Below, one piece after another: positions 1-6,774 of a DNA stretch of 14,292 nucleotides. This DNA is from Gammaproteobacteria bacterium (GTDB taxonomy: Bacteria > Pseudomonadota > Gammaproteobacteria > SZUA-229): contig JAOUQA010000014.1 of the NCBI GenBank assembly GCA_029879605.1, positions 1-14,292 on the forward strand. The letters are read 5' to 3'. Every line of letters starts with the position of its first letter. Within the stretch, counting starts at the first letter, position 1. Below the pieces are notes generated by a model that saw only the letters and a list, made by a program, of their open reading frames with translations, was not told the origin of the DNA and searched no databases. The translations under genes and the position numbers were made by a program.

Positions 1-885
1 GTGACGCATGGTGAAAAAGTTGTTATGAGATTGCTTGGTAGTGCAGCATCTGGCATTAGCCTTGATCTTGAAAAGATAGGCTTGTCACCACATTTGAAGG
101 ATTTATTTAAAGAAGCTATATCTGAGCCAAATGGTATTGTATTTGTAACAGGCCCAACAGGTTCAGGAAAGTCAACAACACTTTATTCTGCGCTACATTA
201 TATAGATAAGCCGGGCATTAATATTATGACAATAGAAGATCCGGTAGAGTACCAGATGGAAACGATAACCCAGTCGCAGGTTGATGCGAAAGCTGGCAGA
301 ACATTTGCTTCCATTCTACGTGCTGCGCTTAGACAAGATCCGGACGTAATACTCGTTGGTGAAATTCGTGATGTTGAAACAGCTAAAATAGCCAGTGAAG
401 CAGCATTAACCGGTCACCTGGTGATAAGTACATTGCATACCAATAATTCATTGCAGGCGATTTCAAGATTAATAGAAATGGGTGTTGAGCCTCATGTGGT
501 TGCGCCAGCGATAGTTGGTGTTTTGGCTCAGAGGCTTGCACGTAAAATATGCGAGCATTGTATTATTAGTTACAAGCCAGAAGCAGAAGAACTTGAAAAA
601 TATTTTTACTGGGACAAGGAGATGGAATTGCCAATGTTATATAAAGGTACTGGCTGTAAATACTGTGGTGGAATTGGTTATAAAGGGAGAATTGGTATTC
701 ATGAGTTTGTGCGTATAAATACCAGGCTGAGAGACAGAATATTGTCACACGCCAGTTATAATGAATTGGTTAAAGTTGCGACTGAGGATGGTTTCAGGGA
801 TATGAGATTTGATGGGTTTTGTAAAATGCTGGAGGGTCAAACAACGCTCGATGAGGTCATAAGAGTGACTTCAACAGATTTGTAG
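1..885 (+). CDS. GspE/PilB/MshE-type secretion or pilus assembly ATPase, C-terminal part
   Basis: Hexameric cytoplasmic ATPase of the type II/IV secretion superfamily, which powers assembly of a pseudopilus or pilus at the inner membrane. Visible in order (residues of the part seen): HGEKVVMRLL at 3-12, which lies before the nucleotide site in this family; Walker A GPTGSGKST at 51-59; Asp box around IEDPVEY at 78-84; Walker B with ILVGEIRD at 117-124; His box TGHLVISTLHTN at 137-148; and two zinc-binding pairs, CEHC at 184-187 and CKYC at 219-222. The end, TTLDEVIRVT, is typical of the family. Full-length members are about 500-570 residues, so roughly the first 40 percent, including the N-terminal domains, lies outside the window; the GTG at base 1 is simply an in-frame codon at the edge, not a believable start. 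GspE, PilB and MshE cannot be told apart without the N-terminus and neighbours. No terminator is evident after the stop. Confidence 0.93.
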   Translation: MTHGEKVVMRLLGSAASGISLDLEKIGLSPHLKDLFKEAISEPNGIVFVTGPTGSGKSTTLYSALHYIDKPGINIMTIEDPVEYQMETITQSQVDAKAGRTFASILRAALRQDPDVILVGEIRDVETAKIASEAALTGHLVISTLHTNNSLQAISRLIEMGVEPHVVAPAIVGVLAQRLARKICEHCIISYKPEAEELEKYFYWDKEMELPMLYKGTGCKYCGGIGYKGRIGIHEFVRINTRLRDRILSHASYNELVKVATEDGFRDMRFDGFCKMLEGQTTLDEVIRVTSTDL

Positions 886-1325
886 CTAACCTGAGTTTAA
901 AAAATAATTATATTATAAGAGTGTCAGCTAATTAATATTGGTATGTTATGTGTTGTAAATGTGAAAATATTTTAAAAAATAAATAAAATTACTAAATAAT
1001 TAATATTAGATATAGATTATATAAGAAGTTATAAATAAACATTTATAATTATATAAAGAAGTTTTCTAAATGCTTATTTATAAAAGATAAAAAAATTTAT
1101 TCTAAAATATTCAGTTACAAAATAAAAAATCATCTAATTCATTCGAATTATTCTATACGTTATTGCGTTAATGCGTTTGGGTGATATTTGGTTTTATGAT
1201 CTTGAATTCTTTAATTTCCATCATCGTTATTATTAATCTATGTCAATAATAATCGTCAAATTCTAATCTATATATAAATTCTGGAACAAAGTCACAGTTT
1301 TAATGTTGGAAATAAGGGGTGAAAT
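886..1325. other. AT-rich intergenic region, 440 bases
   Basis: No gene is supported here. Positions 900-1140 are extremely rich in A and T. They contain one imperfect direct repeat, ATTATATAAGAAGTT at 1016-1030 and the same word with one extra A at 1048-1063, 32 bases apart; in such biased sequence this may be chance. The part from about 1140 is less biased and should hold the promoter for the ankyrin gene, but I find no well-spaced -35/-10 pair to name. A purine-rich ribosome site (AGGGGT, 1315-1320) lies five bases before the ATG at 1326. Confidence 0.6.
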
Positions 1326-1844
1326 ATGAGTTGTGGTCATATGAATGGTTGTGAGTTGTTTGTTCAGTTTGCCATGAATCCTGCTCTTGAACTATGGAAG
1401 GTTCGTTATTGTGAAAGTCATGATTATGACCGGTGTGCAAGATTTTCTGCTTCTTTGACCGGGAGCCCGGTACCACTTACTCTTTTGCCAAATGGTAAAA
1501 GCATTAGCGCAAAAGAAGATAATGATGAGATTGGCTCAGCCAGTTTGTTTAATGCAATTATCAAGCATCAGACGCATATGATTTCATCCTTATTGCGTGT
1601 CGGAGTCAACATAAATGTCAAGAATATAGAGGGTATGACACCGTTAATGGCAGCGGCTAAATTCGGCGCTGAAGATATCGCAAAGATATTACTTGATCAC
1701 GGCGCAAAACCATTTGATGTGAATAGTCAGGGCGAAACAGCGTGTGATCTTGCTATAAAAAACGGACATTTTTCAATTGCCAGGGTGATTGATCCTGGTG
1801 TAAAACTTCCTGTAAGCGAAGAAAAGAAAGCAGCAAATGTTTAA
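1326..1844 (+). CDS. Small ankyrin-repeat protein with N-terminal four-cysteine motif
   Basis: A 172-residue soluble protein without signal peptide or membrane segment. Residues 1-57 form a compact Cys-containing module: C3 and C9, then C29 and C37 (spacings of 5 and 7 residues between each pair), followed by a PVPLTLLPNG stretch at 48-57. The two Cys pairs suggest metal or Fe-S binding, but that is inference. Residues 71-157 carry about two and a half ankyrin repeats; TPLMAAAKFGAEDIAKILLDHGA at 105-127 is the clearest, with its TPL(M)AA and LL-HGA signatures. Ankyrin repeats bind other proteins. The start is set by AGGGGT five bases upstream. The gene precedes the two YeeE/YedE-type genes by 60 bases on the same strand with no terminator between, so co-transcription is likely, and the protein may act with or regulate that transporter. 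C140 inside the repeats is an additional cysteine. Exact function unknown. Confidence 0.82.
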   Translation: MSCGHMNGCELFVQFAMNPALELWKVRYCESHDYDRCARFSASLTGSPVPLTLLPNGKSISAKEDNDEIGSASLFNAIIKHQTHMISSLLRVGVNINVKNIEGMTPLMAAAKFGAEDIAKILLDHGAKPFDVNSQGETACDLAIKNGHFSIARVIDPGVKLPVSEEKKAANV

Positions 1845-1904
1845 AATCTAAATGACCGGTAATAGTAAATCAATATAGCGAAGATAGTATCTGGAGGTGT
1901 AGTT

Positions 1905-2540
1905 ATGTTTGAGTATTGGTCATGGTGGTTAAGTGCGTTATCACTGGCAGGATTAACAATTGGGTATTTCCTTGTGTTGAAAGTTCCGCTGGGTGTGTCT
2001 GGGTGCTGGGCACGAGTTGTGATGCACAAAGATAGCCAGTCATTTGAGCAGGACAAGAGTTTTAGAGAAAATCCTTTGATGTTAAAAGACTCGTTAATGG
2101 CAGCTACGATAGAGGAGTTTGGCAGGCAGGCAGTAATTGATTTTTTAGCGGAGCGAAGAGGAAAGCCAGCAGGTTATAAGCAGTTTGATCGAAAAGTTTC
2201 AGTTGCATCTCACGTGTCCTGGACAGTACATATGACATTTCTCCTGATGTTGATTATAGGTGGCTTAATAGCATCGATATTAAGTGGTCAATTTGAATTC
2301 AGATCAGACCTGGGATCGTTACATACTAGCCTGTTTGGGAGTGGCGTGAGTTACTGGATTACATTAATTATTGGTGGCGTGATGGTTGGATTTGGGACAC
2401 AGATGGCAGGTGGTTGTTCGTCTGGTCATGGCCTATGTGGTTGTTCACGGTTTGTACCGGCAAGTTTGATAGCAACCGCAGTTTTCTTTGGGACAGGTAT
2501 TGTTGTCTCAATGTTATTACACATGCTGGCAGCGGGGTAA
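1905..2540 (+). CDS. YeeE/YedE-family (sulfur transport type) membrane protein, first half
   Basis: Integral inner-membrane protein of the YeeE/YedE family (DUF395), whose studied members import thiosulfate or other sulfur species. This is a 211-residue half protein. Predicted membrane segments lie at about 8-28, 107-128, 148-170 and 184-206. The family signature GGCSSGHGLCGC occupies 169-180, giving C171, C178 and C180; an earlier conserved-looking GVSGC puts C34 near the first segment. Residues 41-100 form a charged soluble stretch between segments 1 and 2, which is long for the family. A good ribosome site (GGAGGTG) precedes the ATG by about five bases. The gene follows the ankyrin gene by 60 bases and the second half-protein starts five bases after its stop, so the two subunits are almost certainly made together. 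The pairing resembles two-gene YeeE systems rather than the fused single-chain form. The substrate is inferred, not shown. Confidence 0.9.
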   Translation: MFEYWSWWLSALSLAGLTIGYFLVLKVPLGVSGCWARVVMHKDSQSFEQDKSFRENPLMLKDSLMAATIEEFGRQAVIDFLAERRGKPAGYKQFDRKVSVASHVSWTVHMTFLLMLIIGGLIASILSGQFEFRSDLGSLHTSLFGSGVSYWITLIIGGVMVGFGTQMAGGCSSGHGLCGCSRFVPASLIATAVFFGTGIVVSMLLHMLAAG

Positions 2541-2545
2541 GTCTG

Positions 2546-2959
2546 ATGAAAGATCATTTCTTATACGGTGGTTTTGGCCTGGCAATGGGTTTGATTCTGA
2601 GTTTTATTGGTTTTACCAGTTATGAAGAAATTCATAAGATGTTTACATTCAGTGATTTGCGATTACTGCTGGCATTTATGGGTGCTGTCGGTTTGTTAGT
2701 GTTGGGTTTTGCTGTTTTAACGCGTAGTCGAAACATGCCAAAAAAGAAATTCAATAAGGGTACGATTCCAGGCAGCGTATTGTTTGGTGCAGGTTGGGCG
2801 ATAACAGGTTCATGTCCAAGTATTGCTCTTGTGCAACTAGGAGAAGGTCAGTTAGCAGCTGTTTTCGTTGTATTTGGGATATTCCTGGGTGTGTGGATGT
2901 ATAGAAATATCGCCAGTGGATCATTAAAACTTGATACAGGCGTGTGTGGAGAAGAGTAA
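2546..2959 (+). CDS. YeeE/YedE-family membrane protein, second half
   Basis: A 137-residue partner subunit of the preceding half-transporter. Membrane segments are likely at about 5-23, 37-59, 76-92 and 103-119. The second-half family signature GAGWAITGSCPS is at 81-92, with C90 the expected sulfur-contacting cysteine; the protein also ends with a Cys (C134) three residues before the C-terminus. The reading frame stays open upstream to 2414, but that part overlaps the preceding gene in another frame and reads as non-family sequence. The ATG at 2546, five bases after the neighbour's stop and preceded by GCGGGGTAAG, gives a protein beginning MKDHFLYGG, which fits this family's start. Together the two proteins would supply the two inverted halves of one transporter. 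It ends 50 bases before a strong intrinsic terminator. Confidence 0.9.
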   Translation: MKDHFLYGGFGLAMGLILSFIGFTSYEEIHKMFTFSDLRLLLAFMGAVGLLVLGFAVLTRSRNMPKKKFNKGTIPGSVLFGAGWAITGSCPSIALVQLGEGQLAAVFVVFGIFLGVWMYRNIASGSLKLDTGVCGEE

Positions 2960-3008
2960 TAGTAATAATTAAAAGGAGGGATATAAGGTTAAGTTATTTA
3001 AGCTGAAC

Positions 3009-3037
3009 AAAAAGGCCAGGTACCGCCTGGCCTTTTT
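3009..3037. terminator. Strong two-way intrinsic terminator
   Basis: A perfect 12-base-pair stem, AAAAAGGCCAGG at 3009-3020 pairing with CCTGGCCTTTTT at 3026-3037, around a five-base TACCG loop. The A run on one side and the T run on the other make it work in both directions. It ends the rightward YeeE unit (stop 2959) and the leftward gene whose stop is at 3069. Its stem shares the GCCAGG/CCTGGC core with the terminator at 10759-10791. Confidence 0.93.
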
Positions 3038-3068
3038 GTGGTAAACATAACAGCATTGCGGATACGTA

Positions 3069-4019
3069 TTAGAAATTAAATCCAAAATTAATGCCATATA
3101 AATAAAAATAGTCATCCTGGTTCTGAGCAATGCCCTGGTCTTCATTGACATTAATATTCATAGCTCCCCAGCTTAAACCAATATGTGTGTTTTTACTAAG
3201 AGCAAATTGAAAGCCTGCATTCGCCTGGGCTATCAGACCCATTTCATCATGTTCAGTCGAGCCGGCAAGAAAACTCATATTGAAGTAGTGAGGATTGGTG
3301 TTGGATATATGCCATCTTAAAACAGGGCCAAGAAATATATAATTTCCCTTTAGATGCTTATTGAGTATTGTGGGTATAAAAATATCTGCATGACCCAGCT
3401 CTATGCTGATTCCAATTTCAGTTGATGTATCTCGAAAGCCAGTCATGTATTTGATGCCTCTGAATTTAGCATAGTGATCAGGAGCGCCTGTTATTCTGCT
3501 GGTTCTAAAAGTAAGTTGACTCCAGTAACCACAGGGTTGAATACCTGTTGAAATATCATATAGGTACTTAAATACATACAATGCCCAGGCAATAACTACA
3601 ATTGTTCCAATAACGACAAAAATAACAGGTGCTGCGTCATTATTACTGTTGGAACTACTTCTGAACATGTCGTTACTGAAATCAATCATAACATCGATAG
3701 ATTCTTCGCTTGTGGAACTGCTATCTTTATTACAGTCGGTTGAAGAGTTGGTTTTCAGGTTTTGAGATTGAGATTTATTAGGTGGAGTCTCGTTTGATGC
3801 AAGTAGTGTGGATGATGGCCTGTATCCCTGGTTATATAGTTGTGCAGCAAGTTGAGGATAATCACCAGGTGGCACATGTATTACGTTTGCCTTATCAGGT
3901 AATTGATTAATGTGATATGTGCTATCTGGTGAATAGATGGATTGAGATGATTCGGCATAGCTATAGCCCGGGAATGAGAGAATAAAGCACAGGCAATATG
4001 TGAAGAACTTTTTTAGCAT
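3069..4019 (-). CDS. Exported protein of unknown function, probable outer-membrane beta-barrel with internal hydrophobic segment
   Basis: A 316-residue protein I do not recognise. Residues 1-22 are a Sec signal peptide (MLKKFF, hydrophobic core, then SYA before E23). Residues 23-130 are polar, with a Ser/Asn/Thr-rich low-complexity linker at about 74-130 (single Cys C96). Residues 131-154 are a strong membrane helix (PVIFVVIGTIVVIAWALYVF). Residues 160-316 show alternating polar and hydrophobic residues with turns, ending in FGFNF; a terminal aromatic is typical of proteins inserted by the BAM machinery. A signal peptide, an internal helix and a beta-rich end in one chain is an odd combination. 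The helix could instead be part of a trimmed or lipid-embedded module. The gene stands alone, ends at the shared terminator, and is followed upstream by an AT-rich gap. Existence of the gene is well supported by length and signal peptide; function is not. Confidence 0.8.
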   Translation of the reverse strand: MLKKFFTYCLCFILSFPGYSYAESSQSIYSPDSTYHINQLPDKANVIHVPPGDYPQLAAQLYNQGYRPSSTLLASNETPPNKSQSQNLKTNSSTDCNKDSSSTSEESIDVMIDFSNDMFRSSSNSNNDAAPVIFVVIGTIVVIAWALYVFKYLYDISTGIQPCGYWSQLTFRTSRITGAPDHYAKFRGIKYMTGFRDTSTEIGISIELGHADIFIPTILNKHLKGNYIFLGPVLRWHISNTNPHYFNMSFLAGSTEHDEMGLIAQANAGFQFALSKNTHIGLSWGAMNINVNEDQGIAQNQDDYFYLYGINFGFNF

Positions 4020-4348
4020 AATGTTTTTGTAAATAGTTTGATGTTTTATATTGTAGACTTATGTTAAAGCTTTGTCAGATGTAGATTGACAGGATGCAGC
4101 TGATGTCCTGTGTAATGAGTGTTTTTATATATTTATCTGGAGTATAAATATCAGGGCACTAATTCTGAATTTAATGATATAATTGGAATCTTATATGCAG
4201 TTAATTCTATATGTTATATATAAAATTGTATAAATCATAATATAGTTCGTATTAGGACTATGCTTTCATATTTTTTATATTAAATGTTTTTGATTATGCT
4301 GTAGTGATTTTCATTGGCTATAAAGGTATTAGTTTATTTTTTTAATTT
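4020..4348. other. Divergent intergenic region, 329 bases, with one inverted repeat
   Basis: This AT-rich gap separates two divergent genes and must hold promoters for both. An inverted repeat, ACAGGA at 4089-4094 and TCCTGT at 4106-4111 with an 11-base spacer containing CAGCTG, could be an operator; no T run follows, so it is not a terminator. No convincing -35/-10 pair was found. The acyltransferase ATG at 4349 has only a weak ribosome site (AAAGG at about 4322-4326, too far upstream). Confidence 0.45.
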
Positions 4349-5227
4349 ATGAAAATTCAATTATTAAAAATAGTTATCCTGTTGACGTCTTATATGCCCT
4401 TGAAAGTGGCGCATTGTATTGGTGTGTTTATTGGTTGGGTCTACCAGGTTAAGCCCAGTAAAATGAAATATGTAGCAGGCGTTAATATAAAACGTTGTTT
4501 TCCTGAGCTTAATGAAGAACAACAAGCAACCATGTTAAATAAGACATTGATTGAAACAGGTAAATTATTAAGTGAGATGGGAATCATGTGGGGCAGACCA
4601 GCGGCTTCAGTTCTTCAACTTGTTAAATCGGTTGAAGGCGAGGAGTATATTCACGATGCTATGTCGCGCGGTACAGGCGTTTTATTGGCTATGCCGCATA
4701 CTGGATCATGGGAATTGACGGCATTATACTGTGCCAGGCACTTTCCTATGACGACATTGTATCGCCCACCTAAATTAAAGGGCTTTGATAGTAAGATTCG
4801 TAAAGCCAGGCAGCGTACAGGGGCAGAGTTGGTGCCAACGGATGTTAAAGGTGTGAGAGCCCTGGCGAAAGCTTTAAGTAATGGTCGAATGGCTGGGTTG
4901 CTACCAGATCAGGAGCCGGGTAAGGGTAATGGTCTGTTTGCGCCTTTTTTTAATATTGCTGCTTATACGACCACGTTATTACCCAGGTTAGCTATTAAAT
5001 ATGATTGCCAGGTTGTTTATGCTATTGCAGAACGTTTGCCCTATGGTCGTGGATTTAAATTGATATTTAGACCAGCAAGCGATGGTTTTCATGATAAAGA
5101 TTTACAGCAGGCAACGGAGCTTATGAACAGGGATGTAGAAGAACTTGTGCGTTTGCATCCTGAACAATACCAGTGGATTTACAAACGATTTAATACTCAG
5201 CCTGAGGGTGAGCCTTTTATTTATTAG
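4349..5227 (+). CDS. Lysophospholipid acyltransferase of the HtrB/LpxL family
   Basis: Inner-membrane acyltransferase related to the late lipid A acyltransferases LpxL/LpxM, which move a fatty acyl chain from acyl-ACP to a lipid A precursor on the cytoplasmic face. It is 292 residues, close to the usual 290-320. Residues 5-32 form the N-terminal membrane anchor. The catalytic HX4E motif is HTGSWE at 117-122 (H117, E122). A substrate-side motif TLYRPPK is at 136-142, followed by the family block LLPDQEP at 184-190 and FAPFF at 197-201. The family also contains acyltransferases of other lipids (ornithine lipids, aryl polyenes), so the acceptor is inferred. The start is the first ATG in the frame and gives the usual N-terminus, but it lacks a good ribosome site. 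It stands alone and converges with the DUF2058 gene 34 bases downstream; no terminator is obvious in that gap. Confidence 0.92.
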   Translation: MKIQLLKIVILLTSYMPLKVAHCIGVFIGWVYQVKPSKMKYVAGVNIKRCFPELNEEQQATMLNKTLIETGKLLSEMGIMWGRPAASVLQLVKSVEGEEYIHDAMSRGTGVLLAMPHTGSWELTALYCARHFPMTTLYRPPKLKGFDSKIRKARQRTGAELVPTDVKGVRALAKALSNGRMAGLLPDQEPGKGNGLFAPFFNIAAYTTTLLPRLAIKYDCQVVYAIAERLPYGRGFKLIFRPASDGFHDKDLQQATELMNRDVEELVRLHPEQYQWIYKRFNTQPEGEPFIY

Positions 5228-5261
5228 ATATAGAGAAATATTAAAGATCAATTGTTGTTGG

Positions 5262-5804
5262 TTACCAGATTAAATCATCAGGAACCTGGTAGTTGGCATA
5301 GGGATCATTTTCATTGGTATTTTCGGGAGTAATTGTAAAGATAATAATGCGTTTTTCATTGCGTGCCTGGATTTTAGTTGCAATAGATTCTGGAACAAGC
5401 TCATAGCGTCCCTGGATGCGTGCGATGCCGATTTTTCCCTGTATTATTTGTTGTTTCTGTATGTCATTGATATATATCTGTTTGACTTTTTTCTGATGTT
5501 CAAAGTGATAGATGAGCTCGCAGTTGTCGTCCCGTTCAATTAGATTGTTAGTGATGAGTTGGTCAATTTCAGCTGAAATGGCTTTTTTGAGCGCCTGTTC
5601 CTGTTTTTTCTGGTTAAGTTCGCGGTCGCGTTGGGCTTTTTCACTGGCCAGTTTTTTTGCGTTAATTTCTATGGTGTTAGTTGGTTCGGTTTTTTTGCTG
5701 CTCTGTTGTTTACGGTTTTTTCGTTTTTGCTGCTGGGCTTTCTGAACCTGTTGCTTATTAACTATACCTGCTTTGAGTAATTGTTCCTGAAAAGGGTTGT
5801 TCAT
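5262..5804 (-). CDS. DUF2058 (YaiL-like) protein
   Basis: A 180-residue cytosolic protein recognised as DUF2058, the family of Escherichia coli YaiL, found mainly in gammaproteobacteria; the biochemical function is not established. It starts with the typical MNNPFQEQLLKAGIV at 1-15. A very Lys/Gln-rich, charged stretch at 16-75 is probably a long helix or coiled coil and a likely nucleic-acid or ribosome-facing surface (inference). The globular C-terminal part includes CELIYHF at 95-101, KVKQIYIN at 106-113, and the diagnostic ending DPYANYQVPDDLIW at 167-180. Length matches the family. GAGACAGA lies just before the ATG as a modest ribosome site. It converges with the acyltransferase gene and diverges from the outer-membrane protein gene at 6006. 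Confidence 0.92.
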   Translation of the reverse strand: MNNPFQEQLLKAGIVNKQQVQKAQQQKRKNRKQQSSKKTEPTNTIEINAKKLASEKAQRDRELNQKKQEQALKKAISAEIDQLITNNLIERDDNCELIYHFEHQKKVKQIYINDIQKQQIIQGKIGIARIQGRYELVPESIATKIQARNEKRIIIFTITPENTNENDPYANYQVPDDLIW

Positions 5805-5935
5805 TCTATCTGTCTCGTAAAATATTGCATTATTCAGTGAATAGTTATATTTTACATTAGATTGATGGATTTGTATTGATTGAGCCAGTAAATGTATGTA
5901 TTTGTGGCTATCTAAACATGATCGTGGTAATTAAA

Positions 5936-5958
5936 ACCTGTATCACAGATTAACAGGT
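5936..5958. promoter_or_regulatory. Inverted repeat upstream of the outer-membrane protein gene
   Basis: ACCTGT at 5936-5941 and ACAGGT at 5953-5958 are perfect inverted arms with an 11-base spacer, about 50 bases before the ATG at 6006 and in the 201-base divergent gap shared with the DUF2058 gene. The geometry suits a dimeric repressor or activator, but the arms are short and a chance origin is possible. A TAAAAT at 5969-5974 could be a -10 element; no clear -35 goes with it. Confidence 0.25.
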
Positions 5959-6005
5959 AATATGCCGCTAAAATAGTAGTAGTTTTTTATTTTGGAGTAA
6001 CAATA

Positions 6006-6722
6006 ATGAGTAAAATTATCGCCCCAGGTGTCCTGGTTCTCTCACTATTCTCAGCCAGTGTAAATGCAGATTTCCTGGGCTTATATATTGGTGGTGGTGT
6101 GTGGGATCATGGTCCATCGGGTAGCTTCGGTACCACTGTTGCTGGTAGTGATATTATAGATACTGAAACTGATCTGAATTATAGTGATGAATCGGATAGT
6201 TATATGTATGCTGCATTTGATCATTTTGTTCCATTAGTGCCCAATGTGAGAATTGAGAAAGCATCTATGGGGCATACCGGCACTGCAACACTGCTTACAT
6301 TTAATGGAGTTGCAGTAACTGGTAATTCTTCAATTGATCTAGATACAATGGATACTATCGCTTATTGGCGCATCCTGGATAACTGGGTAAATTTTGATCT
6401 GGGTTTTAATCTGCGTAAACTGAAAGGTGAGTTTGTTGTTGGAACTGAGACTGTATCAGTGTCTGAAAGTGTTCCGATGCTATATCTTGCCGCACAGTTT
6501 GATATGCCATTTACGGGCTTTTCTATTGGTGGTGATATTAACAGGATCAGCTATTCAGATGTAAGTTATGAAGAGATTCGTCTGCGTGCCATATATGAAA
6601 TAGGTACGATAGGATTCGAAGCAGGCATAAGATCAACCACCCTGGAATTAAAGAACCTGGATGCAATCAATGCAGACCTGGAGTTTACGGGTGTAATGTT
6701 AGGTGCATTCCTGCATTTTTAA
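6006..6722 (+). CDS. TIGR04219-type outer-membrane beta-barrel protein
   Basis: A 238-residue protein with a Sec signal peptide at 1-21 (hydrophobic VLVLSLFSASVNA, cleavage before DFLG). The mature start, DFLGLYIGGGVWDHGPSGSFG, and the overall strand pattern match the TIGR04219 outer-membrane protein family of gammaproteobacteria. The body is a series of amphipathic strands and turns, ending GAFLHF with the terminal Phe expected for BAM-inserted barrels. A short barrel of about eight to ten strands fits the length. Function within the family is unknown; no ligand can be inferred. The start is supported by GGAG at 5993-5996, nine bases before the ATG. It is a single gene, transcribed away from DUF2058 and toward recQ. 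Confidence 0.88.
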   Translation: MSKIIAPGVLVLSLFSASVNADFLGLYIGGGVWDHGPSGSFGTTVAGSDIIDTETDLNYSDESDSYMYAAFDHFVPLVPNVRIEKASMGHTGTATLLTFNGVAVTGNSSIDLDTMDTIAYWRILDNWVNFDLGFNLRKLKGEFVVGTETVSVSESVPMLYLAAQFDMPFTGFSIGGDINRISYSDVSYEEIRLRAIYEIGTIGFEAGIRSTTLELKNLDAINADLEFTGVMLGAFLHF

Positions 6723-6723
6723 T

Positions 6724-6752
6724 AACTGTTTTGGGCAGGGACGCCTACAGTT
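6724..6752. terminator. Weak hairpin between convergent genes, possible terminator
   Basis: AACTGT at 6724-6729 can pair with ACAGTT at 6747-6752, with an inner GGC/GCC pairing. It lies directly after the outer-membrane protein stop and 23 bases before the end of recQ. There is no adjacent T run on either strand, so efficient intrinsic termination is doubtful. Confidence 0.3.
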
Positions 6753-6774
6753 ATATGTATTATATAGATTTTGC

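Noticed and set aside
1016..1063. Direct repeat in the AT-rich gap as a replication iteron or regulatory array
   Set aside because: Only two copies, one with an indel, in DNA that is almost all A and T; no replication genes nearby.
2414..2545. Longer version of the second YeeE protein starting at 2414
   Set aside because: The extra 44 residues overlap the preceding gene in a different frame and read as non-family sequence; ATG 2546 gives the typical start.
4290..4324. Promoter TTGATT to TATAAA before the acyltransferase gene
   Set aside because: The spacer would be 23 bases, too long for a standard sigma-70 promoter.
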